In this document: one piece after another, positions 9,763 through 19,757 of the stretch | How the letters are laid out: the number at the start of each line of letters is the position of its first letter | How positions within the stretch are numbered: position 1 is the first letter of the stretch | Origin: Spirogloea muscicola | Taxonomy: Eukaryota; Streptophyta; Zygnematophyceae; Spirogloeales; Spirogloeaceae | Assembly (NCBI GenBank): GCA_009602725.1 | Contig: WELB01000030.1 | Span: 892,485 to 916,128, forward strand | DNA length: 23,644 bases | Reading direction: 5' to 3' | Program-made: the position numbers and the translations under genes | Notes under the pieces: generated by a model | What the model was told of the DNA's origin: nothing | The model's input: the letters and a program-made list of their open reading frames with translations, nothing else | The model's database searches: none

Positions 9763-11476
9763 ATGGCCGCCTTCCCGGGCGCGGATGTGCTTCTCCGCAT
9801 CCTGCCCCTCACTCTCTCGGTCGTCACGGCCAACTACATGCACTACACCTCGCTGCGCAAAGCGCTGGCGCAAGCACGCCGCCCTGCCACCCACGGTGGT
9901 GAGCGGCCTAGAGGTGCGCACCTTGTTCCCAGCGTTCAGCCCGCCTGCAGCTACTCGCAGCCGGTCAGCATGATGGACACCCCAGGGTGCAACTCTTCTT
10001 GAAGCGGAGCGCGTGGGCTTCTTCTGCTGCGTAGACGAGCCCGTAGAAGCTCAATTTAGCCAGTCCACCATGCTGGCGCTGGCCCTCCCCCTTACAGACC
10101 TTGTGCCAGAGCACTGGCTCAGTGTTTGCGCTGGTTATACACTGGCCTTGCAGTTCTCTCCTATGACCTTATGAAGTCACCCTCGATGCGGATAATTAGA
10201 TATCCTATCAACGCTGTGCGCTATGCCACGGCACTACTTTACCTTCTCCTAGTCTGGAGATACCTGCCCGAGCTGAGGAGCTCTTCTGAGCAGGTGCAAC
10301 GATCTTCACCTCTATGAAGTCAGTGTACCTAGGATAGGATGGATGTGGAAATGAGATGTTGGTGCCACAGCAATGAGATCTACGACATGTGAGGCAGTGG
10401 ATTGCAGGGCCAATGTGCCCTATGTCTTCAGCGGGCTGCAAACTAGGCCCTGGCTACTGGGGCTAGAGGCTGCCTCGCACGTGATGACTCGCACTACTTG
10501 CTTTTGATGTCTGGGCTCGTCATTTATCAGTCTTGCGCATGGTACTGGATGCTGTCTGGGTGTCAGTTACAACCAATGATTCACCTGGATGCTGGCTGGG
10601 TGGGGCTTGGAGGCAACAACCTCGCCATTGACTCATCCCACCTTTGCCTAACCCGTGTGCTTATTCGAAGCTGTTGTTCTCTATGGTGGCAGGGCCCGTG
10701 GACGTTTCTGCCTCTCATTGCTGGCCTGGCTGGTGGTGCCTTGACAGTCATCCTCGATGAAAATGCTGGCGAAGCCATGCGCACATCCTGGAGGCCCCAC
10801 AAGGACCTGGGAAAATCAGAGCTGGTCGTCCCCCTGGACATCATGCGCCTTGTTGGATCATGCATTACTGGTACAGAAATTCTGATTCCAGTTTTTCTGC
10901 ATTACTCTCACACAGACACTTGGCTGGCCTTCACAGCCCGAGTCAGAGCAGCTGCTTATTGAGTTGCTCGAGTTCACCATATGTCTGCACATTAGCTTCG
11001 CTGGTGTGGATGTCAGTCACTGATTTATTTGGTCTGCTAGGCTCCTGCATTCCTTAGCTGCATGCTTTGTGACCAGGCTTTTGTACAACAGCTTCTGTAC
11101 GTGAGGAAGCTCTGTTGCAGCTGCATATGTGCAGCAGGATGAGCTATTTTGCAACTATTGTGCAGTGCCGCTGGAGGAGGAGTTAGTCTTTCACTCATGG
11201 ATGTACCGAGCCCTGCTGAAATTACGCCTCAAATCATACCACCACTTTACAGATGTGCCTTTCCAAGCATGGAATTGGCCAATCGTACTTCTCACCAATG
11301 CCGTTTTCGGCATCTTGCATGGGACCGAGTGGAAGAGTGCAGCTGTTTCGGGGCTTATGTTTCAAATGGCATCAGCAAGTAGCGGGAGGTTCTTAGATGG
11401 TGTTCTTGCACACTCGTGCGCTAATTTTGTGGTTGGTATTTGGGTCTTAACTACAAATGAGAGGCAGTTCTGGTGA
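9763..11476 (+). CDS. CPBP (CAAX-protease/bacteriocin-processing) family intramembrane protease-like protein
   Basis: Well-supported exons are about 10098-10293, 10693-10870 and 11166-11476 (TGA). The first exon is probably 9763-9898 (MAAFPGADVLLRILPL...), but its link to the second does not close in phase, so an exon or start is missing. The protein has hydrophobic segments; a 'RYPINAVRYATALLYLLLVW' helix followed by RYLPELR; then PLIAGLAGGALTVIL; then MRLVGSCIT|VPLEEELVFHSWMYR spanning the last junction; NAVFGILHG; and DGVLAHSCANFVVG. These match the CPBP motifs EExxx(R), FxxxH and HxxxN. The order and spacing resemble the 'CAAX prenyl protease-related' branch known from bacteria with exosortases and from cyanobacteria. 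The Arg of motif 1 is His here. Location is likely a plastid or ER membrane (inferred). Substrate is unknown. Confidence 0.78.
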
Positions 11477-11941
11477 GCAAGACCCGTGTCGTATTTTCCG
11501 CGCACTTGTCATTTGGCCATTTGAACCACCCGTAGACATCTCCTTGAGTCACACATGGGGCCTGTTGTTTGACGCTAAAGATTGTAGCCTTCCAGTCAGG
11601 ATATCAGAGAGGATGTCACAACCTGACAGCCACAGAAGCTGAGGCAATTTGCAAAAGTGTCTGGTTGTGCTCATGGACATGTCACAAAGTCTCGCCCGAG
11701 ATCATAGAAGAGCTGAAACGGAGCGCGAAAGAAGCTGAGCAGTGCGCATGACATGAGAGGGAGGCCACTTCAAGCAATAAGGAAGAAGTGTAGCTCTTCC
11801 GAAGGTGGGGGGGGGTTTTAAGCCTGCACACTGAGCGTGAAGCGATGGGAGTAGAATGATGACATGGCTCTTTCTTAAAAGGGCGAGGGCTGCAAAGGGC
11901 CCAGCCCCCAGAAAGAAGGCGCGCGGAGCGCTTGAAATATA

Positions 11942-11977
11942 AGGGAGGCCAATTCAAGCCAATTCAAGCCAGAAGTA
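11942..11977. repeat. Short tandem and direct repeat
   Basis: The 10-mer 'gccaattcaa' occurs twice in tandem (11948-11967), followed by gccagaag. A related form, gaggccacttcaagcaataaggaagaag, lies at 11760-11788, about 190 bp upstream. The two look like diverged direct copies. Confidence 0.6.
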
Positions 11978-12137
11978 TGACACGGCCGGCCCAACAAGCC
12001 TTGACGAGGCCAACGGAATGTCCAAGCGACAGGAGGAGCATGCCGAGGCGTTGCTCCCGGCGGTCTGCCAGGCATATGGAAGTCGCTTAGTGATGCCCGA
12101 ATACGGGACGGCAACTGACAAGCCCTTGTCCCACCAC

Positions 12138-12190
12138 CAGCTAAGGCTCGACCAGCTTTCCGGTGCAAAGGATGAGCTTGAGCTCGCTGC
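12138..12190 (+). repeat. Inverted repeat, left arm
   Basis: This arm begins cagctaaggctcgaccagct. By eye it matches the reverse complement of 12347-12399 at about 46 of 54 positions. Read on the minus strand it encodes LQRAQAHPLHRKAGRALA, close to the DNL gene's leader peptide. Confidence 0.8.
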
Positions 12191-12346
12191 AAACGACACT
12201 TTCGGCTGCTTGGGTCCTCGCTTCCATACCCTACTCGAGAACATAGCGAGTCTGGGATATGCACGACGCGAGGATATGCTCCCAGCCCAGATGGGTATGC
12301 CGGCAGCCTATCTGTCATTTCTGCGACGTCGAGTGTCAACCTGTCT

Positions 12347-12399
12347 GCAACGAGCTCAGGCGTATGCTCTGCATCAGAAAGCTGGTCGAGCCTTAGCTG
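12347..12399 (-). repeat. Inverted repeat, right arm
   Basis: This is the right arm of the pair. It ends one or two bases before an undetermined base (12401). Read on the plus strand it encodes LQRAQAYALHQKAGRALA. The roughly 155 bp between the arms shows only scattered further complementarity. Confidence 0.8.
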
Positions 12400-12531
12400 C
12401 NGCACCGAGCAATTCTCTCTGGTGCGAAGCGTGAGCCTCTGCTTGTGGTCTGGCTGATAGGCGACACACGACGTTTTGCCCCAGGGTTCAGGCCGCCGGT
12501 CCCTCCTGCGTCGCGGCGGAGCAGGCGAGAC

Positions 12532-15500
12532 ATGGCGGCGGCGCCAGCTGGCCTACTGCCCTTCGGGCTTCGCGGCCAGCCTTCGCTGCTCCGCGAGCCG
12601 CCCGGCGGCGCTCCCGCGCGCTCCGCTGCGGGGCCCTGCGCGGGCGCGGCGAGCGGCGCGAGCGCAGCTCGACTGTGGCGCGAGGGCAGGCCTGGACCTC
12701 CTCAAGCGCCAAGCACCTTCTCAAGCTTCCGACGAGGTGCGAATTGACAGGCCACGAACAAATATTATATCGGTGTTGAGATCACTTGCTAGACTTCCCT
12801 CGACATCGACTTCCCTCAAAATCCCAGCCGAGCAGGGTGGCTTCTCCTGCAGTCCTGCCCTAGCTCGTATACCTGTGCTTCATTGCACACTGGCTACCAG
12901 CGGAGGCTAATGACACCAGTCGTCTATATCATCTACGTCCTTGCAGGAATTTGTCAGTCTCGGGTGCTCGCCAAACCCAGCAGTGTCGGGTCAAAAGCTC
13001 TCGCTCCACCAAACAAAGGGATACAGCTGCTGGGCACTGGTGAGGAGGACGATGGAGACGACTTGGACAGCAGCACTGCCAGTGCCTCGACAAGAGAGCA
13101 GGACCAGAGGGGCGACGAAGATGACTCTCTTGACGAGGATCCCACTGAGCCTGCTGCCAAGCTAGCTCCAGATGAGGGCACCACTGAGGAGGAGGAGTTG
13201 ATTGAGGTCGGCGTGATTGCTGGTGCGCATGGACTGAAGGGCGAGCTCCGCATCCATGCCAAGACAGACTTCCCAGAAGAGCGCTTTGGGAAGGTGCTCT
13301 CCTCGCCTTGGCACTCACAAAACCTTGAAGTGCTGGCCAGATGGTCGATGCCAGGACTGCCAAGTTTGACCACGCCCAGGAGCAGGGGAGTGATGGCTCA
13401 GTAAAAGGTCTTAGCCCGGCGACGGCTGAAGCACAGCTGCAGCCATGTGCTTGCTCGCCCTTGAGGATCACAGACTGGACAGTGCCCTGACTCTGCATTG
13501 GAGACATATGCATAGCCTTCGCAAGCTGTTCCACATCGTTGCCCACATGCTGGCCACAGCAAGGGTGGCAAAACAGTGTATTCAGGTTGAGTAAAGGCGT
13601 GGTTCCACGTCTTAGATGTGACAAGGGTTCTAGATCTCAACCACACAACAAGTCTGGGCTTCTGGGGGCATGAGCACGCTACAGCAGCTGCATGGACGCC
13701 AGTATTTGGGCAATGACGCATGAAAAATGCTACTGACCCCTGATTCCTGTACCAGAGTGTCTTCTTTCTTTCTCAGGGCTTGCCTGCTTAGCTTCTGCAC
13801 CTCTTGTGTGGGAAGGTTCGACTTGCAGCTCTTCCAGAAGCATTCTGAGCATGGCTGACCAGTACGGAGCTGTGTAGGGTGGAGGGCCAGCCAGGAGAGC
13901 GATGGTTGAGAGAGCCCGGAATGAGGCGGAGGACACTCAGGAAGGTGCAGCTGGTGCGAGGACGCCCTTTGACTGGCAAGCAAGAGTCCTGGCTGATACG
14001 CCTTGATGGCGTGACCTCCATAGAACAGGTTTGAACTTCCAAACCGGATGCACATCTGGGGTATGTCGATAGAGGTCTTGGGGGCAAAGAAGCCTTTCAA
14101 ACTTGCCCACACGCATTGTCTTGATAAATGTCAGGCGTGCTGCTCAAGCATGATGCAGGAGATTTAGATTATCAGCAACAATAGCAACATTTGCTTCTGG
14201 CGTGTAGTGGCGATATGAGTATGAGTTGCCTGGACTGTGTACCTGTTCATATGTGCAGGCCGAGCTTCTCGTGGGAGCCACACTGCTGGGACGTCCTGCT
14301 TGTGAGGCTCTTCTGGAGGATGGCGAATTCTATACACCAGACTTAGTGGGCATGACTGTGGTTGTTCAGGCAAGCTTCACGAGCATAAGCCTCCCCCGGA
14401 CTGTACCTAGTGCCATTATTTTGTGATTTCAGCAGCTCTGGTGTCTGCTGGCCTTCAGAACCAGGTCAGGCCTGCTGGAATGAGAGTGCAAAGTAGTCCT
14501 CCAACCTGGACTTCCATTGCCATTGTGGTGTCAAGCACTTCTATTTCTCGCGCATATCGCTCATCTTGGGCTGTGTGCTCATCGATTGGCCATAGATTGC
14601 TGACGACAAAGTACATGGTGCATGCAGGACAGTGGTCAAGTTGTGGGAAAGGTGGTGGACTTGTATAGCAGCGGGGCTCATGACCTTCTCCAGGTGCAAT
14701 GTGCCGATCTAGTTGGTAAGGAGGAAGGAAAAGGGCGTTGCATATGGATACCATTTGTGGAGGCAATTGTTCCTGTTGTGGACGGAGGAAGAAGAGTCAT
14801 GGAAATCATACCTCCCGATGGACTCCTGCAATTAAACAGTCCTGCAGCTTTGGATCCAGAGACATCCCTGAAGCAACAGGTAGCAACAACCTGAATTTTT
14901 CGGTGTTGCCTATTGTGATTCTTTTGCGCTTTGAGAATGGGTTTTACGATAGCAAATTCTACAGTAGGTTGTGCATTGGTTCCTTACCTAGGCATGATGA
15001 GCATGCAGTCTATACCTGGGGATGGAGAGTTCGATCTTGCTTTCTGGGTGCAGACCTTTGGTCAAAAAGCATGAAATTGATCAACAGACTGCACTGCACC
15101 TTGTGTTACATACACTTGTACCAGTTCTGCACTTCTGCACTGGAGGTCCTAACACATCATTCCAGGTGTGCTATCTTTTTTCAGGAAAGCAAGGACAAGA
15201 GAAAGCGTAAGTCACAGATGGCCGCTGTGAGAAAGCGATATACATCAGCTGCTCAGGCTCACGTCTTGCAGGGTTTGAGCTTGGGGGAAAGAAGTCAGCA
15301 GGATTCTTTGCTGGAGGAGCTGTTGAGCATAGACGTCCAGCGGCTACAGCAAGCCGCCTCTGAGGCCACCAGAGGTGTCCGGTGGGTCTGAATCTGCCAA
15401 GAATACCAGTACTATCCTCACTCAATGGGAAGGCAAGCTTCAGATGTTTGTCAGTGGATTGCATGATGCAGTACACTGTGGTTGACCTGTATTACTTTTT

Positions 15501-17392
15501 CTGCCACAGCAGAGAAGGAGGTACTTTGGCGCGCAATGCACCAGTTATCTCCTGGAGCGATGCTTCGTGTTGGCATGCTTTGGAAGCTGAGTCAGATACG
15601 AATGCAACTTCAGCGTGCAGCCAGACTGGACGGTTGTGGAAGAGGGGCCTGGGCATGATTGCTCAAGGCCAGGTTGCTGTAGTTGCGATAGTGGGCGGCC
15701 AGGAGCTGGGCCCTTCTGCCCCTCCGTTGACGGGCATGCTTGATTTAGATCTTCCCGGTGGGAAGTCATTGTTTCAGCTGCAAGCGGAGCAGCTCATAAG
15801 GATTCAGCTACTGGCTAAGAAGGTCACCGTCTGCTCCTTGACTGTCTAGACCTACAAAGGCTGCTCGCAAGGCTGGAAACGCTGGTATGGCCTTTCACGT
15901 GGCAGTTTAGAAGCAAACCTTATTTCCTGTGTTTTGCGGGAATGTTCTGATGCGGTGTTTTTGGCAGATGTTATGTTCAGCAGATGTTCGCATTCCTTGG
16001 CTGATAATGACAACCGAGGCGACAGATGCCACCGTCAGAGCTTTCTTCTTACAAAATGCTCACTTTGGTCTCAATGAGGAGCAGGTACAAGAACAAACCT
16101 TTCCATTCTGAGATCATCATGGTTGTGAGCAATACATACTCCATAGATAGATGCTGACCAAATTGTTGCTGGGGTATTTAAACAGGTATTGTTTATCAGG
16201 CAAGGTCTGGTGCCCTGCCTTGCCATCCATGCCAATGCAACTGGAGTGCACCCAATTCTCATGGAGAGCCCGTGGAAAGTTGCTCAAACTGCAAGCGGAA
16301 CTGGTGGTGTCTTTGACGTGCTTCAACATACGCACCTCCTTACAAAGCTGGATAGTATGGGCGTGAAAGCTGTACAGGTCTGTGGACTTGTATGTACATT
16401 TTCAAAAGCCTGACTGCTGTGATCTGAATCTTCGAAGGCAGTCCCTTGCTGGGCATTTTGCTGAATCTTTTCTTGACTCTCCTGCTTGGATCAGGTATAC
16501 GCTGTCAACAATGCCTTAGTGCGAGTTGCAGACCCAGTATATTTTGGATTCTTTGACGAGCAAGGTGCTCGGGTCGGCCTGAAGTCAACAAGGAGGGAGC
16601 TTGCGACAGAGGGTGCCGGCCTTCTCATACTCGGCAAGCTGAAAGGAGAAGGGCTGGGTGACCATCAAAGAGCTGCAAGTGAAGTAGGTGGAAGAAGCAA
16701 TCCATCACCAAGCCGAGAGGCCTACCAAGTGGTCTTGTGCAGCCAGGTGGCAGCTGAAGAGCTAGATAGTGGGGAGGCTTCAAGTGAAGAAAGTGCTCAA
16801 GGTGGAGAGTCTGGCTTTTCACCCATTTGTGACATGATCTTCAAGATGGACCTCTTGACAATGATGAGGGGAAGCAGTGGTTTGCCTTTACGTGGGGCCA
16901 GAGATAGCATAGGGCAGACTTCAAGAAGCAATGACGGGGAGTGGAGGCCACCTGAGCTTTCCAATCGTGCCAATGGCATTCGACTTTGGCAGTCCGTTTT
17001 TGACGTGCTTCAGATGGTACCAGCGAATCAGGTCAGAATTTCAGGATGCAGTGACCTTGCCTAGTGCTGCTTTCTGGCTTGCTTGCTTGATGTGCTAGTG
17101 ATAGTCGTTGCTTTGACCAATTGAATGTAGACATGAAAGTAGGTGGTCTTGTAGGTGGCTGTGCTGGGAGTTGAAAGGTCTGAGGAGATCGCACTTGTCA
17201 ACACTCCAGTTGGAGAGCAATCCCACACCAGAGGTACTTGAAGATGCGAGGTTTCTGCTTGACCCATTAAACTAATCATTAGAGTAAGAATCCCGGATGT
17301 TCCCAGGGCCTGCGCTGTAAAGTGTCCCCTTACTATCATATGCAGGCATGCTATTTAGAAACAGTGAAGGCCTGCACCAGCCCCTGCTGTAG
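12532..17392 (+). CDS. Plastid RimM + UAP/UDPGP-like fusion protein
   Basis: Exons closing in phase: 12532-12736, 12947-13293, 13900-14028, 14259-14369, 14628-14879, 15185-15374, (15510-15520, tentative), 15625-15822, 15968-16084, 16186-16377, 16495-17031, 17155-17233 and 17346-17392. The product is about 805 residues. Residues 1-70 are Ala/Arg/Ser-rich, a plastid-type transit peptide; about 95-152 are acidic low complexity. RimM follows: EVGVIAGAHGLKGELRIHAK, TDFPEERFGK|RWLREPG, ESWLIRLDGVTS, AELLVGATLL, GEFYTPDLVGM and the PRC-barrel WIPFVEAIVPVVD. From about residue 365 a UDP-sugar pyrophosphorylase/UAP-like domain reads GQVAVVAIVGGQELGPSAPP, GGKSLFQLQAEQLIRIQLL, IPWLIMTTEATD, FGLNEEQV, QGLVPCLAIHANATG, SGTGGVFDVL, VYAVNNALVRVADPVYFGFF and VERSEEIALVNTPVG. 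RimM helps mature the 30S subunit (16S rRNA, S19 contact). The second domain's sugar-nucleotide function is doubtful (see findings). The final exon and the 11-nt exon are uncertain. I recall a similar fusion in land plants. Confidence 0.85.
14370..14627 (+). other. GC-AG intron in the RimM-fusion gene
   Basis: The donor reads GTTGTTCAG|gcaagc and the acceptor catgcag|GACAGTGG. This joins DLVGMTVVVQ to DSGQVVGKVV in phase 0, exactly the RimM PRC-barrel 'DLIG..V....G..iGkV' spacing. No GT donor gives the same join. Confidence 0.78.
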
Positions 17393-18210
17393 TGCAAGCC
17401 TCAAGAGCACAGTCAACAGCAGCAAGTGTGCTAACCACCTTTTGGGCCCACCTTGAGAAGTCGAGGTTCAATGAGCTACGGTTGAGGAGGCATCCCTGCC
17501 TTGCGTTTCATAACGATAGTAATCGTAGTGCTGTAACCTGGGCATTCCAGGCCTGTGTCCTTTGCACGGCCACCAACCTGCTGTGCCTGTCAGCCACTTT
17601 CAGAAGTGCAGAGTTGTAGTTAAGTTCCTCAAGCTCATGCAGCTGCACTGAGCAACTGTGTCAGAAAGTATATTGCATTTTTGAAGAATTGCATGCCCTG
17701 TACATTGGAAGGGCATGCTCAAGGTCATGTCACAGTGAAGGATGGCTGTGGTAGGACTACGGATGAATTGACTTCTGGTCAAAGGCCACTGCCATTCAGC
17801 AGCTTATGCAATCGCCTCAGCCGAGCCTGGTAGAGACTGTGCTGCCCCAACCACCTTGCTCGCATAGCACTGGCAAGTGGCAGGCGTGCCGGGTGACGAT
17901 ACACCAGATCATGGTAGTGTCAATTCCCCCACAATCATCGCTTCACTGCAAGTAGGCGAGCAAGTGAGCCACCATCGACCTGCCTTGCATGCAGCCCAGC
18001 ACCCTGCCCCTGGTCGTCTTGCAAAGCAGCTCTGGGTCACACTCTGACTCATCTCACTCTCACAGCCACTCTCACTGCCTTACGTTGAAGGGCTGCCGAG
18101 TCTTCGTTTCCGTCGCCGGCCCCACGTGAGAGGCCGGGCCACGTGGGCGGGAAGCCCCCGGGCTGGCCCCCAAGCCCGACGCCCACGCCATCTCCCGTTC
18201 CTGCGCGCCC
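17393..18210. other. Intergenic region before the YnfA gene
   Basis: About 820 bp. The left part should be the RimM-fusion 3' UTR; the right part is the YnfA promoter and 5' UTR, with a pyrimidine-rich CTCACTCTCACA stretch at about 18051-18066 and rising GC towards the start codon. An open frame at 17392-17619 (+) has no recognisable similarity and could be an alternative 3' end of the upstream gene. Confidence 0.5.
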
Positions 18211-18948
18211 ATGAAGGCGGCGCTGGTGGCCAAGTCCGCCGCGCTCTTCGTCGCCGCCGGCGCCGCGGAGATCGGCGGCGGGTGGCTCGTCTGGAAGTGG
18301 CGCCGCGACGGCTGGCACTGGGCCTTCTTCCTGCTCGGCAGCGCCGTGCTGGTGGGCTACGGCGTCATCCCCACGCTCCAGGACTCCGTCTTCGGCCGCA
18401 CCTACGCCGCCTACGGCGGCTTCTTCATCGTCCTCTCCCTCCTCTGGGGCTGGGCCTTCGACGGCAACCGGCCCGACTTGTGAGTGCCCTCCCTGGCCCA
18501 CCCGAGGGGGCGCATGCTCATGTCGCGCCGTGCAGTCAGCTCGCGCTGCCGGCGGTGGGACTGGCTTCTCTCATCGCTCGAACAGCGGTCGGGCTCGATG
18601 GGGGCGGGAGATCAGAGAGCAGCCCAGACGTCACACTCTGCGCACGGCTTGCGATGGGTTCCCTTGCTCGACCCGCTACCCGAGAACGAGGACAAGCAGC
18701 ACTGGGCGGAGGATGATCGAGAGCTGCACCTTAGGAGGCTCGAGGGTCACACTGGTCTCGTCTTGGCTTCCGTCCGCCTGCTTGGACCGCCTGGCCTTCA
18801 CATTGCAGCTACCTTGCTCGGCAGGTGGGATTGGCTGGGCGCCGTGATCTCGCTGGCAGGCGTGTGCATTATCATGTTTGCGCCGAGACATCATCTCCAA
18901 GGTTCCAGCCTCAGCCCTGCCCCTGCTCCAGCTCCCATCTCCCAATGA
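18211..18948 (+). CDS. YnfA/UPF0060 family small membrane protein, with one intron
   Basis: Exon 1 is 18211-18479 and exon 2 is 18825-18948 (TGA). The junction codon is TT|G, giving NRPDLWDWLGAVISLAGV. The product is about 130 residues. Four hydrophobic helices carry the full UPF0060 signature: AAEIGGGWLVWKWRRDGWHW, LVGYGVIPTLQ, FGRTYAAYGGFFIVLSLLWG, the loop 'DGNRPDLWDWLGA' and the last helix ending IIMFAPR. A Pro/Ala-rich tail of about 20 residues follows. Reading straight through exon 1 would stop at 18481-18483 with 90 residues and no fourth helix, so the spliced form is preferred. Bacterial YnfA proteins resemble small-multidrug-resistance transporters and act as membrane efflux proteins in some reports. 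The function here is unknown. ATG 18211 has no clear transit peptide in front of helix 1. Confidence 0.9.
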
Positions 18949-19757
18949 TATCCGCCACTTGCGCCGGCTGTCAGCTCCTGTGAGCTGCGAGCTGTGAGCC
19001 GCAACTTGAATACACTGTTACTACTGACTGTATAGGCAGTTGCTAGAACAGATTGGGAATACTAGAGAGCACCACAATCCCCGTCAATGCTGGTGACCTT
19101 TGCACCAGCTGGCGCCGGATATTGCTCAGGTTGACTTAAAAGTGTTCAATAAGCAGTGGTTCAGTGAGCAATGGTACAGTGAGCTTATCACGGGTTGGTG
19201 TTCTCTGATACTCCAATATATGGTACACCTGTTACTCCCTTCACCGCAAAGCACTGCCTATAGCTGTTTCTATTTGCAGCAGTGCTCACCATACGGCAAG
19301 TCAAGCTCGAGCCAGCATACTTCCCTAGTGTCACATGCTCTCTCTTTATGCTCTTTCTCGAGCCAGCAACCAAATATCCTAGAAGGTAATGTCAACCTCA
19401 ATTACAGATCACGTCCTCCTGTTCTGCATTAAGATTCCACGGCTTCAGGCAGCAATTCTGTGGTACGTGCTTTATGGGTGTAGATCGAACCAGGCCCACA
19501 ATACGAAAGAATGTGAACAACCAATAATGACTGACTAATGTTGGCTTAAGCCTGACTCAGAGCCCTCATTGTGGGTGTCTTCTATAAGCGTTCGGTCTAA
19601 GTAGTCGTCCCTGGGTTCATGTAAGATGTACAGAAGTCGTCTAGTAGCTTCCGACCTAACACCACAACAGCACAGTCGGTATCAATGAGGGGCACGAGGA
19701 AAGTGAAGCATAAAGTCAAGAAGTAGGGGTTATGCTACGGGGTGCATATGTGTCAAG
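18949..19757. other. Convergent intergenic spacer between YnfA and the CLC gene
   Basis: About 810 bp holding the two 3' UTRs. It has only small internal repeats: 'cagtg(g/a)' style duplications at about 19156-19182 and ctcgagccagca twice (about 19307 and 19358). I found no coding or RNA gene support. Confidence 0.55.

Larger units (their letters stand above)
11477..12531. other. Repeat-bearing spacer between the CPBP and RimM-fusion genes
   Basis: About 1 kb without a supported gene. The left part is presumably the CPBP 3' UTR. It contains a G10 run (11806-11815), a short direct repeat (11755-11790 and 11942-11977) and a 54-bp inverted-repeat pair around 12138-12400. Open frames 12018-12434 (+) and 12405-11875 (-) overlap each other and span the inverted repeat. 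They resemble no family I know and each includes the undetermined base at 12401, so I do not call them genes. Confidence 0.55.

Noticed and set aside
10498-10962. A TRIC (TMEM38)-like channel
   Set aside because: PLIAGLAGGALTVILDENAG first looked TRIC-like, but the segment splices in phase at 10870 to 11166 and yields MRLVGSCITVPLEEEL, which is CPBP family sequence.
12018-12434. A 138-codon gene
   Set aside because: It is overlapped by an equally long opposite-strand frame, spans an inverted repeat, includes an N and resembles no family. I list it only as repeat-bearing spacer.
13398-14112. Minus-strand open frames of 107-160 codons inside the RimM gene
   Set aside because: They are shadows of the intron and of the plus-strand exon 13900-14028, whose translation matches RimM closely.
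18484-18824. YnfA ending at the first stop (90 residues)
   Set aside because: This would remove the fourth helix. The in-phase join to 18825 restores the conserved RPD.WDW.GA block.
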